Shown piece after piece: positions 1-10,102 of a DNA stretch of 23,279 nucleotides. The translations under genes and the position numbers were made by a program. Position 1 is the stretch's first letter. Each line of letters starts with the position of its first letter. The stretch comes from Monoraphidium neglectum (taxonomy: Eukaryota; Chlorophyta; Chlorophyceae; Sphaeropleales; Selenastraceae): assembly GCF_000611645.1 (NCBI RefSeq), contig NW_014013004.1, positions 1-23,279 of the forward strand, written 5' to 3'. The notes beneath the pieces are model-generated. The model was not told where the DNA came from. It made no database searches and was given only the letters and a program-made list of their open reading frames with translations.

Positions 1-198
1 GGGCCCGCCACGCCCGGCGGCGCGGGCGGCGGGGGCGTCCCTTCAATGGCTTGGGGCCTGACCGCGGGCGGCGCCCTCGACGCCGCCGCCGCGGCCGCTG
101 GCGCCGCCGGTGCCGCCGCCGCGGCGCCGCCGCGGCCGCAGCTCGACCTGTCAGCCCTGCTGCCCCTCCTCCGCGGCCTCAACGCCGCCGGCTGCTGA
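1..198 (+). CDS. Probable C-terminal end of an Ala/Gly-rich protein (5' partial)
   Basis: Frame 1 is open from the first base of the window to a TGA at 196-198, giving 65 residues. The stretch starts Gly/Pro-rich, passes through two poly-Ala runs interrupted by Gly, and ends in a less repetitive Leu-rich segment reading PQLDLSALLPLLRGLNAAGC. Low-complexity Ala/Gly linkers followed by a short Leu-rich tail are common in chlorophyte proteins, so this may be the last exon of a gene that starts left of the window. No domain is recognisable and no function is proposed. Very GC-rich DNA gives open frames by chance and two other frames are also open here, so the call is tentative. Confidence 0.33.
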   Translation, partial: GPATPGGAGGGGVPSMAWGLTAGGALDAAAAAAGAAGAAAAAPPRPQLDLSALLPLLRGLNAAGC

Positions 199-319
199 CT
201 CAGCGCCAGGCGCTGCTGCGCCGCCGCGGGCGGGGCCCCGTCTTGGTGCCTCTGCCCGCGGCGCGCCGACCGGGGAAGAGTCTAAACGCATCCAAAGAAT
301 GATCTTGTGGGGTCCCGCG

Positions 320-368
320 GTTACTACTGATGCTGCTACTACTAATACTACTACCAACACTAACACAT
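320..368. repeat. Imperfect CTA/TAC trinucleotide repeat
   Basis: A run of imperfect TAC/CTA-type triplets inside otherwise GC-rich DNA. It is markedly more AT-rich than its surroundings. It is a degenerate simple repeat with no visible coding role. Confidence 0.6.
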
Positions 369-864
369 TGAACCCTTTGCTTGCAGTCCACGCCCCTCTG
401 TGCACCGCGCCGGCAGCTTCCTACGTACCGTCCCCTTGCAACCCAGGCCGGCCGCCACGCGGGCCTGCGGGCTTTCAAAACGCTGTGCGCGCGCCGCCGC
501 GGCTGCTCGGGCGCCGATCGGCCCCTGCGGCCGCTCGCACACGCCGGGCGCGCCCCCGCCCGGCACGGGCCCCGGCGCGCCTGCCGCGGCGCGTGGAAAA
601 CCGCTGGCCCTTCCGATACCTCTCTAACGATACGCCCCCCAACCCGGAACGCTCCCCGGCAAGGGCCCCTGCACGTGCCCGCCGCTCACGACTCGAACAT
701 GCGCCGCCCGTCAGCCCCTGCCCATGGGTGCGGCGGCCACCTTGCACTCGCCTATCTGCGTGTGCTTGATTGCGGCAACATTTTCCGATGCCCCGCGCAG
801 GCGCGCCGCCTTGAAGTGCCTCACCCCGCGCGCCATGGGAGGCGGCTGCCACCCCACGCGCATG

Positions 865-902
865 GCACACTCACATACACACACATACACATACGCACAC
901 TC
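865..902. repeat. CA-rich simple repeat
   Basis: Interrupted CA dinucleotides (cacactcacatacacacaca and onward). This is the only clearly CA-rich (rather than TG-rich) run on the plus strand of the window. Confidence 0.65.
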
Positions 903-2007
903 GCCTGAGGGAGGGGCGGGCCGGCCCTTCGGCAGGCCGCCACCGGCGCCGGCGGCGCTCTGGTTGCAGCCGGCCGCCTCACCTTGTTTACTTTTCGATC
1001 TATCGAGTATGGGTGTGTGATTTGGGAGGAGGTTGTCGAGGCTGTGGTGGGTTTAGTGGGCGCATTGATCTGCACGGGGCGCCAATGGTGAAAGGCGCGC
1101 GCACGCCCTCGCACGCGCAGCCGCGCGTGTCGCCCTGTGCGGTGCTGCCCCGTCGCCCTGTGCGGTTGGAGGACTGGGGCGTCCCAAGACACAAAGAAAA
1201 GCCTGTGCCCGCGCGCTCGCCGCGCACGGGCAAGCCTCCCTCTCGGCCCCCCAAGACCGTGGCATCCGGACAGATGCAGCGCGCCCGCGCATGCGTGCGC
1301 ACGCGCGAGCATGTCGTTGCGCGCCCTCCACCCGGGCGGCCGCTTTGGCACCATCCCCTCCCCTCCACACCCCGCCCGCGCCCCGACGCAACCCTTATGG
1401 TGGAATTTGCATGGGGCGCTCGCATGGCGGGGCTGTATTCCCGCCTCCTGTCCTTTCCGCTCGTTCTCTGGACGCGCTTCGACACTTGGCCCCAAGGCGC
1501 GTGCCCCTCCTTGCGCCGCGCCCTCGAGCTTCGCGACCGCCCACGCCCCGCCGGCGGCGGCTCCCACTGTCCGCTCGAGGGATGAATTACATATGCGCCC
1601 CCCGCGTCTGGGCGGGCGAGCACACGACTCACATGAACACCGCGGCGGGAACGCACGACAGTTGGTGCTGGGCCGTTGGCCGGGCCGCAAGCGGCCGGGC
1701 GGCCGCGGGCCGGGAAACGGGGGGGCGGGCGAGGCGCGCGGGCGTTTGCTGCACGCACGAACGTGCGCGGCCGCCGCCGCCTCCCTGCCCCGGCCGCCGA
1801 GCGCGTCGGCGCCGGCGGCGTCAAGCCTCAGGGGTTTGTTGTATCTTGCTCTCGAATCGCCGCCGCATGGCGGCAACAACCAAAGCAACGACATTTTCAC
1901 AGGCGGCGCTGCACCCTTTGGTGTTTGTTATTATGGGGGGTTTCGCCGTCCTGTTTCTGCACGTGTGGGTGGGGGTGTGGGTGTGAGTGATTGTGTTGTT
2001 CGGCAGC

Positions 2008-2012
2008 TGTAA
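2008..2012 (+). terminator. Candidate TGTAA polyadenylation signal
   Basis: A TGTAA pentamer, the usual chlorophyte poly(A) signal, directly follows a GT-rich stretch at about 1965-2000. If functional it would end the transcript entering from the left. A five-base motif occurs often by chance, so this rests mainly on its position between two gene models. Confidence 0.3.
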
Positions 2013-2417
2013 CCGCTCACTGCTGCTCGCTCGCTCAGCAGCGCCCCCCAGATTGGACTGACGCAGCCTGATGCGGCCGGGAGGGTCTGCCAGCAGTTCA
2101 TCTCCATCTGCGCGGGCATGGCTAATGGGGGACTCACCTGGGGGATGGGGGCTTTGAGGTGGGGGCACTCTCCAGCAGGGGGTGGAGCCCAGCACATGTG
2201 CCTCCCACCACCCTGGCCACAGGGGGCAGCTGCGCGCAGTTCATGCAGGTTGCTGGGGGCGTCTGTGTTCAAGTGCAAGGGCCCGGTCACCGCCCTTGCA
2301 GTGCGCCCGTCTCGCAATGACTCAAGGACAGGTGGCGGCGACAGTGGTGCTACTATGAGCAAAGGCGGCGGGCGGTATGATATCGTACACCAATTCAGGA
2401 TCCCTCAAGACGCGCTT

Positions 2418-2423
2418 TATAAG
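2418..2423 (+). promoter_or_regulatory. TATA-like element upstream of the aminotransferase gene
   Basis: TATAAG lies in a local AT-rich pocket about 200 bases upstream of the proposed ATG at 2621. It stands out from the GC-rich surroundings and is on the correct strand, but no transcription start is known. Confidence 0.35.
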
Positions 2424-2620
2424 TTCTATAATTTTGAGTTTCTGATTGTCAATTGTCACCATACACCACACCCGGAAACATACCTGATCACGTCGTGACC
2501 ACGTCCATCACGGTACTCTCGCATGTGAAGCTGTGTATTGTTCGAGGGTCCTCACATATCATAATCCACGTCAAGCACCCTTATCAGGCGATCAGAGTTG
2601 AAGCAGCCACACGGCCACAG

Positions 2621-3588
2621 ATGCGCGTCGGGCACTCCGCGTCACGCCCTGCCGCGACCCGTCCTTGGTGTCCGCGCCCCGCGGCCTGCCGAGCGCGCGC
2701 CATGGCAGCCAACGGGGCGCCCGTGCTGCAGCAGCGCGCGGTGGCGCAACCCTTCGTCCAGCAACAGGAGCAGCAGGAGCAGCAGGAGCAGCAGCGGCAG
2801 CAGCAGCAGCAGCAGCGGTACTGCCTGGTCAAGAATGGGGAGCTGCTCGCCTGCTCCCAGGGCGCTGGCGCCTGGCTGCAGGCGGCGCCGCGAGGTGGGG
2901 CACCCCACCCGCGCCCGCCACCCACCTCACCGACCGCCCAGGGCGCGCCCGCGCACCCCCGGCCGCTGGCCACACGCAAGCCAAGCCTTGGGCCCCTGCC
3001 GCGCCTGCGTTTTGCGCACGCGAGAGCGCCCCCGCCAGCAGCGGCGCATGTCGACCCGCCGGCCCCCGTCTCCGCCCGTCCCCTGGCCCCGGCAGGCGCC
3101 TACACGACCGCCCGCACCGTCGGCGACGACGGCGCGCGCGTGCTGAAGCTCGCATCCCACATCTCCCGCCTTGCCCTGTCTGCAAGCCTGATGGCGGCCG
3201 CCGACTCCCAGGTAAGGACGGCCGGCCGGCAGCCCGCACGCACGCTTTGGGCCCCCGGTGGCGGCTGTGCTCCCTTCGCCGGCTGTGACCGGCTTGGGCG
3301 GGGCAAACTGCGAGCGGAAGCTGCTGCGCAACTGCGGCGCCTTTGGGACCCCCGTGAAGCATCCAGCGCTGACGCCATGACCTGCTGCCCGCACCCCCGC
3401 CGTCCCCTGCCCGAGCAGCTGGTCACCAGCGAAGCCCCCGCGCCGCCCTCCTTCACGGCTGAGCAGCTGCGGCCCCGCGTCCTGCAGTGCATGGGCGCTG
3501 TCATCGCCGCCTTCCGCAGCGGCGTGTGCGCCGGCGGCCTGCAGAGCTCTGCGGACAGCGGGGCACCGGGTTTTCAGCAGCAGGCGCA

Positions 3589-3639
<51 letters not shown>

Positions 3640-5100
3640 GCGGCAGCTGAAGCTTACGCTGCTGATGACGTGGGGGGACGAGTCAGCCGAGTCATTTGAC
3701 CTGTGGTGCCACGGGGAGGCGCTGCCGCCGCGGCCGCGGCCGCCTGTCAAGCTGCAATTCAGGTAGGGGCGCTCGCCGCGTTTCTATGTTGATGCAGCTT
3801 GGCACCTGCATGCCCTTTGCTGTTTTTGCTCAACAGGTTGACTTCTAGTTGAGTGTAAAGAGGGCACGGGGACGTGATGCATGGGGTCACTTGATGACAG
3901 AGCTTGTGGTTTATGTCGATTTGTGCCCCCAAGAGACCGAGTCATCTCCATGTTGATGCGCGGCGTCAGGTATTCCTCCTGTGCACCCGCGCCTGTACCC
4001 CACGCAGGGGCCTGCCGCGCAGCAACGCGCGCGCAAAGGACAGCGAGTGGGTGCGGCAGCGGCGCGCGCTGGAGCAGGCCAAGCCGACAGACGTCAACGA
4101 GGTGGGGTTGTGCCTTTTGTGTCGTTGTTTTGTGTGTGGGGTGTGTGGGTTGTGGGGGGTTGGGGGACGGGTGGGCAAACTGACCTATGCAATGTTGCGT
4201 TGGTGACTGACCTATGCAGCTGTGTGGTGTGATCGTGTGTACGTGCGTGTGTGTTTGTGTGTGTATGAAAGGGTCGGGCTCGTTTTCGCGGGATTTGGCA
4301 GATTGGCGCCACGTCGCATCACACATGACGCCCCATCGCCGCGCCACTGCACGCCAAACTTCACGCCCCGTTCAGGTGGTCCTGGGCACCCCAGATGGCG
4401 ACCTGCTTGAGGGTCTGTCCAGCAACTTCTTCGCGCTGCACCGCGGCGTGGTGGTGACGGCAGACGAGGGTGTGCTGAGCGGGACCATCCGGGAGATCGT
4501 GCTCGAGGTGGGGCCAAGGGTCTGGTGTGCGCGCGGGGCGGAGGGCTGCGGTGTGGGAGGAGGGGGGCGCGGCTGGACACGAGGGCCGCGAGCCGAGAAT
4601 GGGTGTGTGCACACAGCTGCCTGTTAGGGCTCACATGCTCTTTCAACGTGCTGTGTGTCGTCTCACCCCACCCACAAGGGGGGCTTCGCTAGGATGCGGG
4701 TTATAAATTGAATCAGGGGTTTCGGGATTTTCAACACGGGTCCCAAACCTTGTGTCTGTCATGCCTCCTCTGGCTCACCCTCTGCCCGTGCCCATCATCA
4801 ACGCCCCGCCCCTGCTACCCCTCGAGCCAGGCCTGCTCCGAGGTCGGCGTCCCGGTGCGCCTGGAGCCCCCCCGCATGTCAGACATAGAGGAGTGGCAGG
4901 GCGCCTTCATCTCATCCACCTCGCGCCTGCTGCTGCCGGCAGACGAGCTGCTGTGGGCGCCGCAGGGCGACGCGGGGCTCGAGGGTCCAGACCGGGTGCG
5001 GGCGTTTGGGGAGCAGCACCCGCTGGTGCGGCGGCTCGAGGCGGCGGTGGCGGAGCGGATACTGCGGGACAGCGAGCGGGTGCCGCTACCTGAGGCATAG
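2621..5100 (+). CDS. Class IV PLP-dependent aminotransferase-like protein with poly-Gln inserts
   Basis: Six exons: 2621-2894, 3096-3211, 3419-3762, 4008-4101, 4376-4507 and 4831-5100. All introns are GT-AG, all phases agree, and the protein is 409 residues. It belongs to the fold-type IV PLP enzymes (branched-chain aminotransferase / D-amino acid aminotransferase / aminodeoxychorismate lyase superfamily), most like the land-plant class IV aminotransferase-like proteins; the substrate cannot be told. Key segments are GAYTTARTV (about 92-100) near the N-terminal fold start, the RSNARAKDSEWV segment whose Lys about 255 is the expected PLP-binding lysine, LLEGLSSNFF in the cofactor domain, and FISSTSRLLLPADEL near the C-terminus. 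The first 27 residues, ahead of a second in-frame Met at 2702, are Arg/Ala/Ser-rich without acidic residues and look like a chloroplast transit peptide, which is why the upstream ATG is preferred. Gln-rich tracts lie at about 47-66 and 183-203. Introns 1 and 2 contain no in-frame stop. Confidence 0.86.
2759..2818 (+). repeat. CAG/GAG repeat coding an N-terminal Gln-rich tract
   Basis: Near-pure CAG triplets with GAG and CGG interruptions code for a 20-residue Gln/Glu/Arg tract just after the presumed transit peptide of the aminotransferase-like protein. It is in frame and lies upstream of the conserved fold. Confidence 0.85.
3575..3637 (+). repeat. CAG repeat coding an internal poly-Gln tract
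   Basis: Three Gln codons, one Ala codon, then seventeen Gln codons (one CAA, the rest CAG), all in frame within exon 3 of the aminotransferase-like gene. The tract sits between a predicted helix (VIAAFRSGVCAG) and a predicted strand (LKLTLLMTW), where the family has a short loop. Its purity suggests an expansion that may vary in length between strains. Confidence 0.88.
4114..4263. repeat. TG-rich low-complexity stretch in aminotransferase intron 4
   Basis: Interrupted TG/TGG-rich sequence begins just after the intron 4 donor (4102) and runs for about 150 bases. It is not a pure microsatellite. No coding frame connects the flanking exons through it. Confidence 0.6.
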
Positions 5101-5102
5101 GC

Positions 5103-6314
5103 CGCCCGCCCGGCCGCCCCCGCCCACGCCCGCGCCCGCGGCGCAGAAGCCTGTATGTGGTTTGCGTGCAGGGAAGCGGGCATCGCTCGCTGCGCTTTGT
5201 TAGGCGCATGCGGCAAGGCGTCTATGTGGCAAGATTTCAAAGACTCGGGGTTGCACGTGCCGTTGCAGAAGCAGGGGCCGTCCAACTTTGAGGGTCCTCA
5301 AGCAGCAAAGGTTGAGGCAGGTACGGGCCCCCTGCTCCTGCTCGCTGCTGCTCAGTCATTGACTGCTTTCGAATCGCCTGGTGCTTGGTGAAGCCCGCAG
5401 CACTGCGGACAGTGGTGCAACGGCGCACCGGATGGTGCAGTGTGCAGCGCTGCACTCCCATGATTATGCTTTGCAAACACACATTGGAGGGAGCATGGAA
5501 ATCCGGCTGAGCGCACTTGACGCCCTTCCCTTTGCTGGCGTTATAACACTGCAAATTTCACGTCCGCGTGGCCACCGCCGGCGTGCGGCGCTTTGGTTGT
5601 AACCGGCTGGTGGTCTGCCGCGTGGGGCTGGACGGACACGTCTGGGTGTTGAAAGCCTGGTGGTGCGGATTGGTGGGGTCAGCCCAATCCAGCGCAGCCC
5701 GCCCGGAATTTAGAGAGCGTGGTTGTTGTTGTCTGCAAATACAGTTGGACTGTCGAGGCTTTCCCCAGCTCAACGCATCAAAAGGGCTCACAGTGGCTTC
5801 ATCAGTGTGTGGAGTCTGTTTTCACATGCCAGGACTGAGGTTATCAAGATGCTTGCATACATCTAGTCAGGGGGCCGGTGCGTCCGCATTTGACAGGAGG
5901 GCGCTCGATGTCTCGCCGCTGTGTCGCCTGGAAAGCAGGCAAAAGCAGTGTGAGGGCCGTTTGGCAGCTGACACAGTTCAAAGCGAGTCACGACCGATGA
6001 CGACATCCACCCTCAGACCCATTGCCCTGGTCGCACCTGTAATTTGACATCACATGTATACACTTAATTCTGACTGAAAATTGCTGGCCAACATACAGGC
6101 AGCTGGCTGGCATTGGTCCAGCGACCTGTTTTTGACACAGTAGAGTACCCCTGAGTACCCGACTTCCGGAGGCTGATCGCTGCAAAATCGTACACCACAA
6201 CAACTTCATTAACCTTATTGAGACTCCAGAGATACCATTTCCCGCGCGTTCGCGTTCATCAACCTCAGGGCCAACCCGCCTGATTCGCACTTGCGTGCCC
6301 TGTTGCGAGGCGTC
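5103..6314. other. Intergenic: 3' UTR of the aminotransferase gene and promoter of the HAD gene
   Basis: About 1.2 kb between two plus-strand genes. The left part is GC-rich and the right part (about 5750-6290) is noticeably AT-richer, as expected for an alga promoter region. Several open frames occur on both strands but none has a recognisable motif or consistent splice structure. No clear TATA box is seen near 6315. Confidence 0.5.
5598..5602 (+). terminator. Candidate TGTAA polyadenylation signal of the aminotransferase gene
   Basis: A TGTAA about 500 bases after the stop codon at 5098-5100, within the usual range for chlorophyte 3' UTRs. No transcript evidence is available. Confidence 0.35.
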
Positions 6315-9262
6315 ATGGCCATCACGATTAAAGGATATCTCATGCCTGGCGGCTGTGCGCTACAAGGGGCCAAGATGCGCTGGCCCCGGGCGTGCAGCCT
6401 GCACCAGTCACCAGGGCGACGCTTGCGACGTGCCATGCCAACCTGCGCCGCAACGGGCGCCTCCCAGCTGGACGGCATTCAAATCAAGTTGATCGCATCA
6501 GACGTGAGCTGCTTGCACAACCATGGCTCAATTCATAAAGACCACGCACGGCTGTTCGGCCCGTGCAGTTCATGTATGGGAAGCAGCGGGCGCCCGAGCT
6601 GGCGGGCGCCTCACTCGTGCATCCGACCCCATTGAAACATGGCATCATCTCCGCCAATAGCACCGCCACGACGCCCTGATTTTGCACTGCAGGTTGATGG
6701 CACGCTGGTAAACAGCAAGCAGCAGCTGACCCCTGGCGTCGAGGCGGCCGTGCAGCGCGCACACGCGGCGGGCGTCCCGGTGCGCGCTGCGCAGACCGCA
6801 GCCATCGCCGCCCGGCCGCCCTGGTTAGGGCCGCGTGGCGGCCGCGCCATGACAGTGCCCGCTTGGTTTGCCGACTGCGACGTCAACCAAATTGTCCCGC
6901 TGAAAATCACGTGGCAGCAGCACGGCTCTGCATGCGTTCAGTATCGCATTTTCAGTTCAGCATAACTTCCTGCCCAGCTCCACAACCAATGTCGCCCTGC
7001 TGTCAACAACTCCCACCAAGCCCCCTCGGCACAAATCCCTGACACCCAAAACCCTTCCCACCTCCCGGCCTCCCGCAGCTCATCGTAGCAACAGGCAAGG
7101 CGCGCGGCCCCTGGGTGCCCAAGGTGCTGCCGCGGCTCGGGCCCCCCATGCCAGGCGTTTTCCTCCAGGTGCGGCGCCCACGCGTGTCGCGGCCTGCTGC
7201 GTGCGTGGGCTGCTGCTATGTACGCTGCAGGAGCGGCTGCTGTGTTGCTTCTGTCAGCAGCACGCATGCAGCGCCACGCCTTAACACGTGTGCGACAGCG
7301 TATGCACCGGTTATGGCTCCCCATCTTACCGGCCCATGCAACTGACCGCACAGGGCCTGCTCATCTGCGACGCGGAGGGCCGCACCCTCTACTCCCGGTG
7401 GGCGCCCCGGGTCTCCCACGCATGCTCCCCCCCGGCCCTGTCGGCCCCTGGACCCGTGCATCCGCCGCCTGGTAGCATTATGTAGTTTCCGGTGCCCTAA
7501 GAACGCCCTGCCGTCCTATCTGCTGACTCGGCCTTGCGCATCTCCCTCTCGCTGCTGCGGGCTCACCCTCAAACCGCCGCACCCCCCGAGCAACTAAACC
7601 GCCGAAACCCCCAAACCCCTGAAAGGTGCCTCGAAGAGGACGTGCTGCTAGCATGCATCCGCCTCGCGCGCGGCGCAGGCATCACGCTGACTGCCTACAC
7701 CGACGACAGGATCATGGCGGATGCCCTTGATGAGCAGACAGAGCGGCTGCTGTTCTACCAGGAGCCGACGCCGGAAGCTGTCGGGAACCTAGAGGGGATC
7801 GTGGGGAAGCGGGACGTGCAGAAGGTGGGAGGGCGCACCGGCGGTTGAGAGGGGGTTGAGGGCGTGCGGGAGCGGCCAGGGGGAGCATGAAGGAGCTGCT
7901 GCTTGTCATGACTGCATGGCAGCGTCGCGGCGCGGTGGGTTGTGCTTGCATGCAGTTTGCATGGGGCACAAGGGCAAGGACGCCCGCTCCACCTCGCCGT
8001 ATTCTCTGCGTCACTCCAGATTCCTGTCATCAGAGCCTCGCCGCCACCTCAACTGCGCTCGCAGGTCATTTTCATGGCCCCGCAGGAGCAGATTGACCAG
8101 CTGCGTCCCGAGGTGGCGGCGGCGCTGGAGGGCCGCGCGACGCTCACGACCGCCCTCAAGGGCATGCTGGAGGTGGGGGAGGGGTGGAGGGGGCGGCGGT
8201 CCGCGTCGCTGCTGGGGGCCTGAGCGTGTCGGGGTTTGTGGGTGTTGGGGTGGTGTTGCGTGTGTCTGTGGTGGGGCGAATTGTGGGTGCCAGTGCGTCT
8301 GGGGCTGGGAGGTTGAGCGCGCGTGTGCGTTCGCATGCATGCGTGCCTATCATGCGTGCTTGTGTGCATGTGAAGGCAGCCACAAAGTTTGACAGCCAGG
8401 TGTCTAGATTGTCTCAGCGTTGGGCTCGCGCTGGCACCGCACTGCAGCCAAAGCCATTTTCCCTCGTCGCCCTGCCGCTCTACGTGACATCACGTGACGT
8501 TGCACAACATCACTCTGCCAGCAGCAAGGGCATTCCCTGTGGCCGGGGAAACCCCTGGCTCCCCTTGCGGGGGTAAACTCCCCAAACATTAAAGGCCAGA
8601 GCAGCGAGCGGGTGCGGCCTGCCGCCCTCACAACACAAAGCAAGTCTCCCTGCCTTCTGTATCCCCCCCTCAGGTGCTGCCGCTGGGCGCGTCCAAGGGC
8701 GAGGGCGTGAGGTGGCTGCTTGACCACATGGGGCGGGACGCGCGCCACTTGATGGCCCTGGGGGACGGCGGTGAGCGCGGGCAGCGGGCCCCAGGCCCAG
8801 AGCTGGGGACCGCGCGCGGGGCGGGAGCCAGGGTTCGCGCGCAGGGCCGGGCCGTGCCTTAAAACGCCCAGGGCTATGGTGTGCCCGGGAGGGCGTGCTT
8901 GCTGCGTGGGGTCGGTCGTTGGCACCAAGCGCAGAGCAATTACAGAGGCGACCAGTCGACTGGGCCCGCTTGCTTCTCCGCCTTGTGCAACAAGATCAAC
9001 TCAGCAACCTTACCCCCACTCCGCCATGAGCGGTACTGCCTTCGATTCCTGACCAATTCGCCACCCTCACCACCTTTGCATATTCAAACCAGAGAACGAC
9101 ATCGAGATGCTGCAGCTGGCCGCCCTGGGCGTGGCTATGGGCAACGCGGGCCCTGGGCTCAGGGCTGTCGCTGACGTCATTACGGGCACCAACGACGAGG
9201 ACGGGGTGGCGCAGGCCATCGAGCAGCACGTGCTGGCGCCGCGGCGGCTGGCGGCAATGTGA
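6315..9262 (+). CDS. HAD-superfamily phosphatase, Cof/YidA type (possibly plastid)
   Basis: Eight exons: 6315-6503, 6693-6779, 7079-7168, 7354-7397, 7626-7824, 8065-8172, 8674-8770 and 9093-9262. All introns are GT-AG with consistent phases, and the protein is 327 residues. The four HAD motifs are present: motif I DVDGT at 63-67 (Asp63 is the expected nucleophile and Asp65 the acid/base), motif II threonine in IVATGKARG (Thr97), motif III lysine in GASKGEGV (Lys247), and motif IV GDGEND (269-274) for magnesium. The large insert between motifs II and III fits the C2 cap of Cof-type (IIB) sugar-phosphate or flavin-phosphate phosphatases; the exact substrate cannot be read. The 50 or so residues before motif I are basic and poor in acids (GRRLRRAMPTCAATGAS), compatible with a transit peptide. 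In-frame Met codons at 6342 and 6375 are alternative starts. Exon 4 is only 44 bases. Confidence 0.9.
8226..8372. repeat. TG-rich low-complexity stretch in HAD intron 6
   Basis: Interrupted TGTG/TGGG sequence inside the intron between exons 6 and 7, which is the longest complete intron of this gene (501 bases). It resembles the TG-rich stretch in the aminotransferase intron. Confidence 0.6.
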
Positions 9263-10102
9263 GGCGCGCGGCCGCGCTGATGACGCGCGTGAAGTCTTGG
9301 GCTGTGTTTGAATCACCTGAACCAATGCAAATGACTTGACTGACTAATTGTGCAATATACTTTTGTCTGGGCGCGTGTGCAGCCCTCAAATCCCTTCAGG
9401 CCATCGTGAGAGGGTCAACAACATTGTATCAGGGAACAGCAGAGGCGAATCGCCCCTCAGCACTGGTGTAGTCACCGCCCAACTGCCTGCTATGGCAGGC
9501 GCGCTGGCTGGGGTGCATGTGGTTTACGCGGCGCTGACTGTTCAATGACATTCTGAGGCATGATATTTAGACTGGTGCAGTGCAACACTCGCCTGAGGCT
9601 GGGAACATGTGCTAGGGCAGGCCAGACTGCAAGCTTGGGTTCATAACGGTGCGAGGCGTCTATGTGATGCGCAGGGACAGGCTTCTGCCTGGAACAAAAA
9701 GTTGACTCGTGGAAAAATGTGACTTGCCTGAATGTTACAATCATGCTTGTGTTGCACACTGCCATTGTGTATCTATGGATATGCACTGGGCTTGAATCAG
9801 CGCGACCTTGACAGCTGCAACACCAGAGGCAGCTCAAAATCTTAGTCGCAATAGCAATGACAGTTTAATACAGCATCTGTGGCCTGGATCTGATGACTCT
9901 TAACCCAGGCCGACGAAAGGTATTATTCACATAGTACCAAAAAGTGTAGCTCTGGTTTGCCGGATGGACATGGCTTGACACATGTGGTGGCATGCACCCA
10001 TACGCGCGAGACACCGCCACAACAGCGATGCCCAATCAAGTACGCACATATGAATACAACAGTGGTCCAGAACAGCAGAGAAAGCAAGTCAGCATGCCAG
10101 AC
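9263..10102. other. Intergenic between convergent HAD and BTB-A genes
   Basis: About 840 bases between two facing stop codons, so it should hold both 3' UTRs. It is AT-richer than the genes. No exact TGTAA was found on the plus strand. The minus strand has one at 9735-9739. The open frames here show no motif. Confidence 0.55.
9735..9739 (-). terminator. Candidate TGTAA polyadenylation signal of BTB copy A
   Basis: TTACA on the plus strand reads TGTAA on the minus strand, about 365 bases downstream of the copy A stop codon at 10103-10105. The position is suitable, but a pentamer alone is weak evidence. Confidence 0.35.

Larger units (their letters stand above)
199..2007. other. GC-rich stretch without a supportable gene; possible long 3' UTR
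   Basis: About 1.8 kb of very GC-rich, CpG-rich sequence. Open frames occur on both strands, including one of 359 codons on the minus strand at 821-1900. All are Arg/Ala/Pro-rich, overlap each other in several frames and show no family motif, as expected from base composition alone. It also holds an imperfect CTA/TAC trinucleotide stretch and a CA-rich stretch. It could be the 3' UTR of the left-hand gene, since a TGTAA follows at its right end, or plain intergenic DNA. Confidence 0.4.

Noticed and set aside
821..1900. 359-codon open frame on the minus strand
   Set aside because: Arg/Ala/Gly/Pro-rich, overlapped by long open frames in several other phases, no motif, and no splice or start context. 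It is explained by very high GC content.
2040..2120. Possible exon reading IGLTQPDAAGRVCQQFISICAG after a CAG acceptor
   Set aside because: It looks protein-like and is open, but no matching donor, neighbour exon or family could be identified, so it was not annotated as coding.
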